Shown piece by piece: positions 44,848 to 54,032 of a stretch of 64,000 nt of DNA. Below the pieces are notes generated by a model that saw nothing but the letters and a program-made list of their open reading frames with translations, searched no databases and was not told the DNA's origin. This stretch comes from Arthrobacter sp. PAMC 25486 (GTDB lineage: Bacteria; Actinomycetota; Actinomycetes; Actinomycetales; Micrococcaceae), in contig NZ_CP007595.1 in NCBI RefSeq assembly GCF_000785535.1, positions 2,440,439-2,504,438 on the forward strand, given 5' to 3'. Every line of letters starts with the position of its first letter. Within the stretch, counting starts at the first letter, position 1. The translations under genes were made by a program, and so were the position numbers.

Positions 44848-46743
44848 ATGCCTCCATTACGTTCACGCACTGTCACCCACGGCCGCAACATGGCCGGCGC
44901 CCGCGCCCTCATGATGGCCTCCGGAGTGGCCCAGGCCGACATCGGCAAGCCGATCGTCGCCGTCGCCAACTCCTTCACGGAGTTCGTCCCGGGCCACACC
45001 CACCTTGCCCCCGTGGGCCGGATCGTCTCCGACGCCATCCACGCAGCAGGCGCCGTCGCCCGCGAATTCAACACCATTGCCGTGGACGACGGCATCGCCA
45101 TGGGTCACGGCGGCATGCTCTACTCGCTGCCGTCGCGTGACCTGATCGCCGACTCCGTCGAGTACATGGTCAACGCCCACTGCGCCGACGTGCTCGTGTG
45201 CATCTCCAACTGCGACAAGATCACCCCCGGCATGCTCATGGCCGCGCTGCGCCTGAACATCCCCACCGTGTTTGTCTCCGGCGGCCCCATGGAAGCCGGC
45301 CGCGTCACCATGACCGACGGCTCCATCCGCACGCTGGACCTGGTCAACGCCATCTCCGACGCCGTGGACTCCTCCATCTCGGACGCGGACATCGACCTTA
45401 TCGAGGCCAACGCCTGCCCCACCTGCGGCTCATGTTCGGGCATGTTCACGGCCAACTCGATGAACTGCCTGACCGAAGCCATCGGCCTGTCGCTGCCGGG
45501 CAACGGCTCGCTGCTTGCCACGCACACCGCACGCAAGGAGCTGTACGAGCGTGCCGGCGCCACCGCCGTCGAGATCGCCAAGCGCTACTACGAGGACGAC
45601 GACGAATCGGTGCTGCCGCGCAACATTGCCAGCTTCGAGGCGTTCGACAACGCCATGGCCTTGGACATTGCCATGGGCGGGTCCACCAACACGATCCTGC
45701 ACCTGCTCGCCGCAGCGCAGGAAGCCGGCCTGAAATACGACCTCGACGACATCGACGCGAAGTCGCGCCAGGTGCCGTGCCTGGCCAAGGTTGCCCCGAA
45801 CGTGGCCGGCGACAAGACGTATTACATGGAGGATGTGCACCGCGCCGGCGGTATCCCCGCCCTCATGGGCGAGCTCAACCGCGGCGGACTGCTGCACACC
45901 AACGTCAACTCGGTCCACTCGAAGGACCTCACCGGCTGGCTGGACGACTGGGACATCCGCGGCGGCAAGGCCACCGAGCAGGCACAGGCACTGTGGACCG
46001 CAGCTCCAGGCGGCCAGCGCTCCTCCACCGCATTCTCACAGTCGGCCGAGTGGACCTCTCTCGACACCGACGCCGCGGGCGGCTGCCTGCGCTCCGTGGA
46101 GCACGCGTTCTCCAAGGACGGCGGCCTGGCCGTGCTGCGCGGCAACATCGCCATCGACGGCGCCGTCGTCAAGACCGCCGGCGTGGACGAGTCCATCTGG
46201 ACGTTCGAGGGCCCGGCCGTGGTCTGCGAATCCCAGGACGAAGCCGTGGAAAAGATCCTCTCCAAGACGGTCAAGGCCGGCGACGTCGTCGTCATCCGTT
46301 ACGAAGGCCCCCGCGGCGGCCCCGGCATGCAGGAAATGCTCTACCCCACGTCGTTCCTGAAAGGCCTGAAGCTGGGCAAGGTCTGCGCGCTGATCACCGA
46401 CGGGCGCTTCTCCGGCGGCACCTCCGGCCTCTCGATCGGCCACGTCTCCCCCGAGGCGGCAGCCGGCGGCACCATCGCCCTGGTCCAGAACGGGGACCTC
46501 ATCCGCATCGACATCCCCAACCGTTCCATGGAACTGCTGGTGGACCCGGTTGAGCTGGACGCGCGCCGTGACCTGCTCGAATCGACCACCGGCTACCAGC
46601 CCGTGGGCCGCGAGCGCGAGGTCTCCGCCGCGTTGAAGGCCTACGCCGCCATGGCCACCAGTGCCGACAAGGGCGCCATCCGCCAGGTCCCGGCGGATGT
46701 GGTCCTGATGAAGGCGCCGCGGACCGCGGTTCCCGTCGCGTAG
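44848..46743 (+). CDS. ilvD: Dihydroxy-acid dehydratase
   Basis: A 631-residue enzyme that dehydrates 2,3-dihydroxy acids to 2-keto acids in valine, leucine and isoleucine synthesis. Typical features are [19 protein letters not shown] at the N-terminus, [15 protein letters not shown], the cysteines of the iron-sulfur site in [20 protein letters not shown], and [20 protein letters not shown] near the end. ATG 44848 matches the family start, but I see no good ribosome binding site. A terminator and a long palindrome follow. Confidence 0.95.
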   Translation: MPPLRSRTVTHGRNMAGARALMMASGVAQADIGKPIVAVANSFTEFVPGHTHLAPVGRIVSDAIHAAGAVAREFNTIAVDDGIAMGHGGMLYSLPSRDLIADSVEYMVNAHCADVLVCISNCDKITPGMLMAALRLNIPTVFVSGGPMEAGRVTMTDGSIRTLDLVNAISDAVDSSISDADIDLIEANACPTCGSCSGMFTANSMNCLTEAIGLSLPGNGSLLATHTARKELYERAGATAVEIAKRYYEDDDESVLPRNIASFEAFDNAMALDIAMGGSTNTILHLLAAAQEAGLKYDLDDIDAKSRQVPCLAKVAPNVAGDKTYYMEDVHRAGGIPALMGELNRGGLLHTNVNSVHSKDLTGWLDDWDIRGGKATEQAQALWTAAPGGQRSSTAFSQSAEWTSLDTDAAGGCLRSVEHAFSKDGGLAVLRGNIAIDGAVVKTAGVDESIWTFEGPAVVCESQDEAVEKILSKTVKAGDVVVIRYEGPRGGPGMQEMLYPTSFLKGLKLGKVCALITDGRFSGGTSGLSIGHVSPEAAAGGTIALVQNGDLIRIDIPNRSMELLVDPVELDARRDLLESTTGYQPVGREREVSAALKAYAAMATSADKGAIRQVPADVVLMKAPRTAVPVA

Positions 46744-46764
46744 CGCCCGCCCCATCCCCAAATC

Positions 46765-46842
46765 TGTGTGGCAGCTATTGGACGAGAAGGCGGGACGGGA
46801 AAGCGCTTGCTTCCTGCGTTTTCGTCTACTAACTGCCACATA
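46765..46842. repeat. Long imperfect palindrome after ilvD
   Basis: Arms 46765-46795 and 46812-46842 pair at 24 of 31 positions around a 16-base centre. The longest perfect stretch is GTGGCAG with CTGCCAC. It lies just before the ilvD terminator (46850-46889). Confidence 0.65.
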
Positions 46843-46849
46843 GAAGGCA

Positions 46850-46889
46850 CGACGGCGCCCGGCCCACCTTGGTGAGCCGGGCGCCGTCG
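46850..46889 (+). terminator. Terminator of ilvD
   Basis: A perfect 14-base GC-rich stem (46850-46863 with 46876-46889), a 12-base loop and ACTTTAA follow the ilvD stop by about 100 bases. It also faces the convergent ABC permease gene. Confidence 0.75.
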
Positions 46890-46934
46890 GACTTTAATCA
46901 GCGCGGGACAGGTCAACGCAGGACGGGCCTGGCC

Positions 46935-48164
46935 TCAGGCCACACGCGTTCCCTTAGGCAATTTCCCGGCCGGGGTGCGCAGGGCCCGCCAGCCGAGGGC
47001 CAGGATTCCCGCTGCGACCAGCAATTGCAGGCCAAGCCCCAACGGCCACAGCGGCAGCTTCTGCTCGAGGTACCCCGTCACCACCTTGCCGTTGGCACAC
47101 ATGTACGTTGCTTCCGGCCCGGCCTGCGCATAGCGGGCGCCCTGGCTGATGGATTCGAACAGACCCGTCGAATAGTACTGCGTGGACGTGGCACTTCGCT
47201 CGGGGTACGGAATGGCATCGGCGACCACCACGAACGGGTTCATGCCCAGCATCCAGGCCACCCGCTCCGACCGTGGCGCTGGTTGTTCCACCAAGGGGCC
47301 AAAGCAGGCGTACTCGGCATTTTCATCCGTAATGTCCGCAGGTCTTGGCGGTGCCGGATACATCTCCTTCTCGTTATCTTCCAGACCGGAGTCAGGCTCC
47401 CCCTGATACATCTCTGCGCCCTTGTAATGCATCTGGTTTGCCGCCACCGTGCCGTTGCTGAGCATCATGCCCAGGCCAAAGGCGATCAGCGTGCCAAAGG
47501 CCAGCGCCGCGACCGTCAAGTACGTGACGACAATGGAGAACAGCGGCCGGTTGGCCAGCGCGGAGATGCCCACTCCCAGGGCACAGACAACCCCTAATTC
47601 AATGGCAAGCAGGAGCAGGGCAACCAGAATGTAGCCGGCACCCAGACCGCCTTGGGCGATGCCGAAAATCAGGAACGGCACGCTCACCACAAGAAAGGCG
47701 AGCGCAGCAAACCACGACGCCAGAAACTTCCCCCACAAAAGCTGCCCGGGCCGCAGCAAGGTCACTTGCATGATGGCCAGGGTTCCGGCAGCGCGGTCAC
47801 CGCTGATGGCATTGGCCGAGAAGGCCGGAGCCACGAGCAGCCCGAACAGCAGCACGAACGCCAAGACGGCTTCAAAGATCAACGGTCCCGGGCCCACCAC
47901 CGCTGCATCCTGACCGATCCCACCAAAATCAGTCTGATAATTGCTCTGCGCCTTCCAGCTGATCCAGGTCAGGGCCGTCACGAGCCAAATGAGCCCAAAC
48001 CAGATGACCAGCATGATGTACCAGCCGCGCGAACGCAGGCGCTGGCGCAACTCCATTCCCACCACGGCCAACACGCCTGTGGCATAGCCGTTTATCCGGC
48101 CAGGACCCGGCGAGGGGGTTCCGGGGGCTGTCTGCGGGGCGGGCCCGTTCTGCATCGTTGTCAT
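46935..48164 (-). CDS. ABC transporter permease
   Basis: A 409-residue permease of the ABC-2 type with six or more helices. Cytoplasmic N-terminal residues precede MELRQRLRSRGWYIMLVIWF; a long extracytoplasmic loop (about 235-330) lies before the last helices. It is paired with the ATPase immediately upstream and overlaps its stop (ATGA), so the two form an exporter. ATG 48164, with GGTGGAGCAGCC upstream, is chosen; an alternative upstream start lies inside the ATPase gene. Substrate unknown. Confidence 0.85.
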   Translation of the reverse strand: MTTMQNGPAPQTAPGTPSPGPGRINGYATGVLAVVGMELRQRLRSRGWYIMLVIWFGLIWLVTALTWISWKAQSNYQTDFGGIGQDAAVVGPGPLIFEAVLAFVLLFGLLVAPAFSANAISGDRAAGTLAIMQVTLLRPGQLLWGKFLASWFAALAFLVVSVPFLIFGIAQGGLGAGYILVALLLLAIELGVVCALGVGISALANRPLFSIVVTYLTVAALAFGTLIAFGLGMMLSNGTVAANQMHYKGAEMYQGEPDSGLEDNEKEMYPAPPRPADITDENAEYACFGPLVEQPAPRSERVAWMLGMNPFVVVADAIPYPERSATSTQYYSTGLFESISQGARYAQAGPEATYMCANGKVVTGYLEQKLPLWPLGLGLQLLVAAGILALGWRALRTPAGKLPKGTRVA

Positions 48165-49165
48165 GGCTGCTCCACCTTCATGCTCATGTAGGTTTCTTCC
48201 AAGGCGCCCGTGGCCGGGGCAAAGGCACATACGGCCACGCCGGCCGCCACCAAATCGCGCAACAGCGCCGCCGCATGCTCTTCCCGTTCCACGCTGACAC
48301 TCGCCGAAGGGCGCCGGCCCGTGCCCGGCTCGAAGGCCACACCCAGTGTTGTCAGCGCCGCGGCCAGGTCCGCCGGATCAAGCGCTGCAATGGAGTACTT
48401 GCGCCCCTGCCCGGCGGCTTGTTCCACGGACTGTGCCAGCACGGAACGGCCTTGGTTCACGAACACCGCACCGTCGGCGATTTCGTCAAGCTCCGCCAGT
48501 ACGTGGGAGGAAACCACAACGACCTTCCCCTCCGCTGCGAGCCGCCGCAGAATGCTGCGCAGTGCAATGCGCGATCCCGGGTCCAGCCCGGAGGCGGGCT
48601 CATCGAGCAGGAGGACCTCGGGGTCGTGGATCAACGCGCGGGCCAGGCTCAACCGCTGCTGCTGCCCGCGCGAGAGCACCCGCGCCTTCTGGTCGGCCAG
48701 CGAGGAAAGATTCACCAGTTCCAAAAGTTCCTCCACGCGGCCCGGGATCTGCGCCTTCGGCAGGTGGTAGAACTTGCCCATGGTGGTCAGAATCTCGCGC
48801 GCCGTCAGCGCCTCCCACACGCCCAGCGTGTCCGGCATCCAACCAATTTTGGCCCGCGCCGCGGCGGGATCCTTGACCGGGTCAATGCCCATGACGCTGA
48901 TGCTCCCCGTATCCGGGGCCAGCAGCGACGCCAGCATCAGCAGCAGAGTAGTCTTGCCCGCACCGTTGGGTCCGATCAAGGCCGTCACCTGCCCGGCCGG
49001 TGCCTGCACGTCCATCTGCACGACGGCGTGCACCTCACCAAAGCTGCGGGACAGTCCGGTGGCACTGAGCCCGAGGAAGGTTTCAGGGCTGGTTGGTTCG
49101 GGCGGGCGTGGTGCCTCTGGATCGGGTTCGGCCGCGTTGGGCGGTGGTGGCTGGAATTCGGTCAT
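48161..49165 (-). CDS. ABC transporter ATP-binding protein
   Basis: A 334-residue ATPase. Walker A is GPNGAGKTTLLLM (about 64-76), the Q-loop region GWMPDTLGVWEALTAREIL, signature LSRGQQQRLSLARAL (SRGQQ in place of the usual SGGQ), Walker B VLLLDEPASGLD, and the switch His in VVVSSHVLAE. A Pro/Glu-rich N-terminal tail (about 1-30) and a C-terminal extension of about 90 residues flank the core. It powers the adjacent permease. The Gly-to-Arg change in the signature is worth noting, but variants exist in related ABC-2 ATPases. Confidence 0.9.
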   Translation of the reverse strand: MTEFQPPPPNAAEPDPEAPRPPEPTSPETFLGLSATGLSRSFGEVHAVVQMDVQAPAGQVTALIGPNGAGKTTLLLMLASLLAPDTGSISVMGIDPVKDPAAARAKIGWMPDTLGVWEALTAREILTTMGKFYHLPKAQIPGRVEELLELVNLSSLADQKARVLSRGQQQRLSLARALIHDPEVLLLDEPASGLDPGSRIALRSILRRLAAEGKVVVVSSHVLAELDEIADGAVFVNQGRSVLAQSVEQAAGQGRKYSIAALDPADLAAALTTLGVAFEPGTGRRPSASVSVEREEHAAALLRDLVAAGVAVCAFAPATGALEETYMSMKVEQP

Positions 49166-49485
49166 CGTAACCTCCCTGTGGGCCGCAATCGCGGTCTTGG
49201 GATCAGCCTAAGGTGCTGCGGGCGCCCAGGGCATCATCCCGTCGTCGGACATTGAAAGTGTTTTTCGAAAGAACCGGAAGCGTTATCCGCAGGAAACCGC
49301 GGCGTCATGGACCAGCATGTGGACACTTCAATTCCATGTTCACGCGGCGCAGGGCTAAACTTGGGTCAACTGCCTTCCGCGCTGATGATGCCGCATTGGC
49401 CCAGCGCGAGGCGCGGCCCGGCGCGAGCGGCAGCAATTTTCCTACTTTCAAGTGTTGCGTTAGGTAAGTCAATGAGTGTGCACCC
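49166..49485. promoter_or_regulatory. Divergent intergenic region with lysC leader and a five-codon upstream ORF
   Basis: These 320 bases separate the ABC ATPase (minus) and lysC (plus). No longer gene is seen. At 49472-49489 a tiny ORF (M-S-V-H-P-stop) starts after GGTAAG, and its TGA overlaps the lysC ATG, so lysC may be translated by coupling. Confidence 0.5.
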
Positions 49486-50772
49486 ATGAGCCTGATTGTT
49501 CAAAAGTACGGCGGATCCTCCGTGTCCGACGCTGCCGGCATTCGCCGGGTTGCCCGCCGCATTGTCAGGACCCAGGCGGCAGGCCACGAGGTCGTCGTCG
49601 TCGTTTCAGCAATGGGTGACACCACCGATGAACTGCTGGATTTGGCCGCACAGGTTTCCGAGCACCCCCCTGCCCGCGAACTCGACATGCTCATGACCGC
49701 CGGCGAACGCATTTCCATGGCGTTGCTGGCCATGGCGATCAGTGCCGAGGGCGGGGTGGCGCAATCCTTCACGGGCAGCCAGGCCGGCATGATCACCGAC
49801 GGCATTCACGGCAAGGCCCGCATCATCGATGTTGACCCGCACCGTGTCCGCACCGCCCTGGACAAGGGCAAGGTGGCCATTGTGGCCGGTTTCCAGGGTA
49901 TGAGCCGCCAGACGCACGAGATCACCACCATGGGCCGCGGCGGCTCCGACACCACGGCGGTTGCCCTGGCCGCAGCCCTGAACGCGGACGTCTGCGAGAT
50001 CTACACCGACGTTGACGGTGTGTACACGGCGGACCCGCGCGTGGTACCCAGCGCCCAGAAGATCAGCAAGATCTCCAGCGAGGAAATGCTGGAAATGGCC
50101 GCCTCAGGGGCCAAGATCCTGCACCTGCGCTGCGTGGAATACGCCCGGCGCTTTGGCCTGCCCATCCATGTGCGATCCTCATTCAGCGACAACGAGGGAA
50201 CCTGGGTCCTGCCCAGCCCCGACGACAAAATCAAAATCTCAGAGGGAGTTGCCTTGGAGCAGCCAATCATCTCCGGCGTGGCCCACGACCGGTCCGAAGG
50301 CAAAGTTACAGTTGTTGGCGTGCCTGACATCCCCGGCAAGGCCGCCATGATCTTCGGCATCATCGCCGGCGCGCACAGCAACATCGACATGATCGTGCAG
50401 AACATTTCCACCAAGGGTTCCGGCAAGACGGACATCTCCTTCACGCTGCCCATGGTTGAGGGCGAAGACGCACTGGCCGCCCTGCGCGCCCACCAGGACG
50501 AGGTCGGCTTCGAGGACCTGCTGTACGACGACAAGATCGGCAAGCTCTCCCTCATCGGCGCCGGCATGCGCTCCAACCCGGGCGTTTCCTACAGCTTCTT
50601 CAAGGCCCTGTCCGACGCCGGGGTGAACATCGATCTGATCTCAACCTCCGAGATCCGGATTTCCGTTGTGACCCGCGCAGACCTGCTCGACGTGGCCGTG
50701 CGTGCGGTCCACCAGGTCTTCGGCCTGGACGGCGACGCCGAAGCCACCGTGTACGGCGGCACGGGCCGCTAA
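49486..50772 (+). CDS. lysC: Aspartate kinase
   Basis: A 428-residue enzyme that phosphorylates aspartate, the first step to lysine, threonine, methionine and diaminopimelate. [33 protein letters not shown] and the ACT domains (about 265-425; [29 protein letters not shown]) are characteristic. In related actinobacteria the beta subunit is made from an internal start in this gene; I cannot prove that here. The downstream gene is not asd, as would often be expected. Confidence 0.95.
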   Translation: MSLIVQKYGGSSVSDAAGIRRVARRIVRTQAAGHEVVVVVSAMGDTTDELLDLAAQVSEHPPARELDMLMTAGERISMALLAMAISAEGGVAQSFTGSQAGMITDGIHGKARIIDVDPHRVRTALDKGKVAIVAGFQGMSRQTHEITTMGRGGSDTTAVALAAALNADVCEIYTDVDGVYTADPRVVPSAQKISKISSEEMLEMAASGAKILHLRCVEYARRFGLPIHVRSSFSDNEGTWVLPSPDDKIKISEGVALEQPIISGVAHDRSEGKVTVVGVPDIPGKAAMIFGIIAGAHSNIDMIVQNISTKGSGKTDISFTLPMVEGEDALAALRAHQDEVGFEDLLYDDKIGKLSLIGAGMRSNPGVSYSFFKALSDAGVNIDLISTSEIRISVVTRADLLDVAVRAVHQVFGLDGDAEATVYGGTGR

Positions 50773-50921
50773 ATCCGCATTTCCTAGCGAGTATGTCTGA
50801 GGTATGCCGTACCCTCGAGGTATCTTCTTGTTATGGTGCTGTCTCCGATGCCCACTGGGAGTTCGGTGCCCCGTTGATGTCCAATTCTTCCGGGAAGTTG
50901 AAGCGTTCGTAGAATGAGACT

Positions 50922-50951
50922 GGTCCGGGCGGGCGAGAGCCCGCCCGGACC
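50922..50951. terminator. Strong GC terminator between lysC and the aminotransferase gene
   Basis: A perfect 13-base stem (50922-50934 with 50939-50951) and a GAGA loop. It lies about 45 bases beyond the stop of the minus-strand aminotransferase and 150 beyond lysC, so it may stop transcripts from both sides. Confidence 0.8.
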
Positions 50952-50994
50952 GAGCCAAAGCCACAACATTGGCGAAACGCGCTAGGACATTGCC

Positions 50995-52380
50995 CTACTG
51001 CACGAATCCGTCGGCGATATCGAGGACCTCGTCGAGGATCGCCAGCCCCTGGTTGATGTCGTCAATACTGATATTGCAGGGCGGAACTACGTGAATGCGA
51101 TTGAAGTTGGCGAACGGCAGCAGGCCGCGGGTCTTGCAGGCTGCGATGAGCTGGTTCATTTCCGGGCTGGAGGCACCGTACGGTGCCAGAGGCTCGCGGG
51201 TTTTGCGGTCCTTGACGAGTTCGATTGCCCAGAAGACGCCCGTGCCGCGCACCTCGCCGACGGACTGGTGCCGCTCGGCGAAGCCGGCCAGTGCCGGGCC
51301 GATGACGTCGGCGCCTAGCTTGGCAGCGTGGCCCACCATGTCTTCAGTTTCCATAGCGTTGATGGTGGCAACTGCCGCTGCGGTGGCGAGCGGGTGCCCG
51401 GAGTAGGTCAGGCCACCTGGGTAAACGCGCTTGCCAAAGGTTGCGGTGATTTCCGGGCTGATCGCGACGCCGCCCAGTGGCACGTATCCGGAGTTGACGC
51501 CCTTCGCGAACGTCATGAGATCCGGGACAACGTTGAAGTGCTCCATGGCGAACCATTTGCCCGTGCGGCCGAATCCCGTCATGACCTCATCGGCAATGAA
51601 GATGATGCCGTATTTGGTGCACAGCTCCCGCACACCCTGCAGGTAGCCAGCCGGTGGGATATAGATGCCCGCCGACCCGGGGATGCTTTCCAGGACTAGC
51701 GCTGCGATCGTTGCGGGTCCTTCGAAGCCGATGAGCTGTTCGAGGTGCTCCAGGGCACGCTGGCTTTCTTCCTCCTCCGTCGTGGAGTGAAAGCTGGTCC
51801 GATACAGGTAGGGCGGAAAGAAATGGACGGTTCCGGTGCTGGCGGTATCATTGGCCCAGCGCCGGGGGTCGCCCGTCATGTTAACGGCCAGCTGCGTACC
51901 GCCATGATAAGAGCGGTAGGCCGAGAGGATCTTCGCCCGCCCTGTGTGCAGCCGGGCCATGCGCACGGCATGTTCATTCGCGTCGGCACCCCCATTGGTG
52001 AAGAAGACCTTGTCCAACTCTCCCGGCGTGCGCTCGGTGATGAGGCGGGCCGCCTCGGACCGGGCCTCATTGACATAGCTCGGGGCAATGGTGCACATTT
52101 TTGCGGCCTGCGCGGCGATGGCCGCAACCACACTCGGGTGCTGGTGGCCGATGTTCGTGTTGACCAGTTGTGAGGAAAAGTCCAGATATTTCTTCCCCTC
52201 CCCGTCCCAAACCCAGGATCCCTGCGCAGCCGAGATGACCATCGGGTCCAGCAGGTCCTGGGCAGACCAGGAATGGAAGACGTGTTTGCGGTCGAGCTCG
52301 TAGGCCCGCCGGGCGGCTGCAACGTCGATGGCGGGGTATGCGTCGGCGACAAGGAGTCCGTTGTCAATGGTCGAAGTCAT
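50995..52380 (-). CDS. Class III aminotransferase, likely beta-alanine/omega-amino acid:pyruvate type
   Basis: A 461-residue PLP enzyme of the class III aminotransferase family. The motif VFFTNGGADANEHAVRMARL and the PLP lysine in DLMTFAKGVNSGYVPLG are clear, as is EVMTGFGRTGKWFAMEHFNV. The operon partner is MmsA, which uses malonate semialdehyde, the product of beta-alanine transamination, so beta-alanine:pyruvate aminotransferase is the best guess; taurine or GABA transaminases are alternatives. ATG 52380 follows GAAGGAAAAGAAC. It is probably controlled by the divergent PucR regulator. Confidence 0.85.
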   Translation of the reverse strand: MTSTIDNGLLVADAYPAIDVAAARRAYELDRKHVFHSWSAQDLLDPMVISAAQGSWVWDGEGKKYLDFSSQLVNTNIGHQHPSVVAAIAAQAAKMCTIAPSYVNEARSEAARLITERTPGELDKVFFTNGGADANEHAVRMARLHTGRAKILSAYRSYHGGTQLAVNMTGDPRRWANDTASTGTVHFFPPYLYRTSFHSTTEEEESQRALEHLEQLIGFEGPATIAALVLESIPGSAGIYIPPAGYLQGVRELCTKYGIIFIADEVMTGFGRTGKWFAMEHFNVVPDLMTFAKGVNSGYVPLGGVAISPEITATFGKRVYPGGLTYSGHPLATAAAVATINAMETEDMVGHAAKLGADVIGPALAGFAERHQSVGEVRGTGVFWAIELVKDRKTREPLAPYGASSPEMNQLIAACKTRGLLPFANFNRIHVVPPCNISIDDINQGLAILDEVLDIADGFVQ

Positions 52381-52421
52381 GTTCTTTTCCTTCTTCAGTG
52401 AGTCCTTAGGAGTGGTGTGGG

Positions 52422-53909
52422 TTAAGCGTTCTGGGGGAAGCCAAGATTGATTCCGCCGTGGCTGGGGTCCGCCCAGCGGGTGGTGACGGCCTTGCCACGA
52501 GTGAAGAAGCTGACGCCTTCGGATCCGTGTGCGTGAGTGTCGCCGAACAGGGAGTTCTTCCATCCGCCGAAGGAGTAATAGGCCATCGGGACGGGCACGG
52601 GGATATTGATGCCGACCATGCCGACCTCAACTTCGTTCTGGAAGCGGCGGGCCGCACCGCCGTCGTTGGTGAAGACCGCGGTGCCGTTGCCGTACGGGTT
52701 GGCGTTGATCACGGCGAGAGCATCATCAAAGCTTTCAACCCGCAGCACGGAGAGGACCGGGCCGAAGATTTCGTCCTGGTAGATGGACATGTCGGTGGTG
52801 ACGTTGTCGAACAGGGTGGGACCGACAAAGAAGCCGTCGCCTTCAGCATCCGGGGCGATGGTGCGCCCGTCGACCACCAGGGTGGCGCCGGATTCCTCGC
52901 CGGCGTCGACATAGCCGGCCACCTTGTCCCGGTGCGCAGAAGTGACCAACGGACCCATGTCGCAGCCGCGCAGTCCGTCACCCGTGCGCAGGGCATTGGC
53001 GCGGCTGGCGATCTTGGCGACCAGTTCATCGGCGATCCCGCCCACAGCCAACAGTGCGGATATGGCCATGCACCGCTCACCGGCGGACCCGAAGCCGGCA
53101 TTAATGGCCGCATCCGCGGCCAGATCCAGGTCAGCGTCGGGAAGGACGATCATGTGGTTCTTCGCCCCGCCAAGTGCCTGGACGCGCTTGCCGTTGGCCG
53201 TTGCAGTTTCATAGACATACTTGGCGATGGGGGTGGAGCCGACGAAGGAAACGGCCTTGATGTCCGGGTGGGTCAACAGGGTGTCCACGGCCACCTTGTC
53301 ACCTTGCAGAACATTGAACACACCGTCGGGCAGGCCGGCTTCTTTCCACAGTTCCGCCATCCAATTCGCAGCTGTGGGGACCTTCTCGCTCGGCTTGAGG
53401 ATGACGGTGTTGCCCGCCGCGATCGCCAGCGGGAAGAACCACATAGGTACCATGGCCGGGAAGTTGAACGGGCTGATAATGGCCACCGGGCCCAGGGACT
53501 GGCGGACGGAATGGATGTCCACTTTTGTCGAGGCGTTCTCCGTATAGCTGCCCTTCATCAGGTGTGGCATCCCGCAGGCGAACTCCACGACTTCCTGGCC
53601 GCGGCTGACCTCCCCCAGCGCATCATCGAGCACCTTGCCATGCTCGGAGGTGATGATTGCGGCCAACTCGTCCTTGCGGGCGTTCAACAGTTCCCGGAAA
53701 GTGAACATGATCTGGGTGCGGCGGGCCAGCGACATGTCACGCCAGGCAGGAAAGGCGGCCTTCGCCGCGGCAACGGCGGCATTGCCGTCCTCCACCGAAG
53801 CCAAGGCCACCTCGGCCGTGACCTTACCCGTGGCCGGATTCATGACCGGTGAGGTGCGCTCCCCGGCCGGAACGTAGCTGCCGTTGATCCAGTGCTCGAT
53901 GGTGTTCAA
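52422..53909 (-). CDS. mmsA: Methylmalonate-/malonate-semialdehyde dehydrogenase, CoA-acylating
   Basis: A 495-residue member of the ALDH superfamily that turns (methyl)malonate semialdehyde plus CoA into (propionyl-)acetyl-CoA. Features are WINGSYVPAGERTSPVMNPA, the catalytic cysteine in FGSAGERCMAISALLAVGG and FGGWKNSLFGDTHAHG near the end, all typical of MmsA. The TTG at 53909 is chosen because AGGAG sits 5-6 bases upstream and the protein begins NTIEHW. It precedes the aminotransferase by 41 bases, giving a two-gene operon. Confidence 0.9.
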   Translation of the reverse strand: MNTIEHWINGSYVPAGERTSPVMNPATGKVTAEVALASVEDGNAAVAAAKAAFPAWRDMSLARRTQIMFTFRELLNARKDELAAIITSEHGKVLDDALGEVSRGQEVVEFACGMPHLMKGSYTENASTKVDIHSVRQSLGPVAIISPFNFPAMVPMWFFPLAIAAGNTVILKPSEKVPTAANWMAELWKEAGLPDGVFNVLQGDKVAVDTLLTHPDIKAVSFVGSTPIAKYVYETATANGKRVQALGGAKNHMIVLPDADLDLAADAAINAGFGSAGERCMAISALLAVGGIADELVAKIASRANALRTGDGLRGCDMGPLVTSAHRDKVAGYVDAGEESGATLVVDGRTIAPDAEGDGFFVGPTLFDNVTTDMSIYQDEIFGPVLSVLRVESFDDALAVINANPYGNGTAVFTNDGGAARRFQNEVEVGMVGINIPVPVPMAYYSFGGWKNSLFGDTHAHGSEGVSFFTRGKAVTTRWADPSHGGINLGFPQNA

Positions 53910-53995
53910 TGCTTCTCCTGTGTTTGATGGGCTCGTGCCCGCTGTGGCGATTGATTCAAGTCTGCCCGCCAGACAAAGACTCCGTAATTGGCAAG

Positions 53996-54026
53996 GTGTA
54001 AATACATACTCCATCTGAATTACACT
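53996..54026. promoter_or_regulatory. Divergent promoter/operator of mmsA and the pucR-type gene
   Basis: GTGTAA (53996-54001) and TTACAC (54020-54025) are inverted repeats. TACACT (54021-54026) is a good -10 box just six bases before the ATG 54033, so the regulator may be translated from a leaderless transcript. The repeat is a likely PucR-type site. Confidence 0.5.
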
Positions 54027-54032
54027 ATGTAA

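Noticed and set aside
50831..50914. Minus-strand frame reading FYERFNFPEELDINGAPNSQ then WASETAP before a stop
   Set aside because: It looks protein-like but is only 27 codons, has no start codon, and I could not place it in a family; it may be a gene remnant or chance in a GC-rich region.
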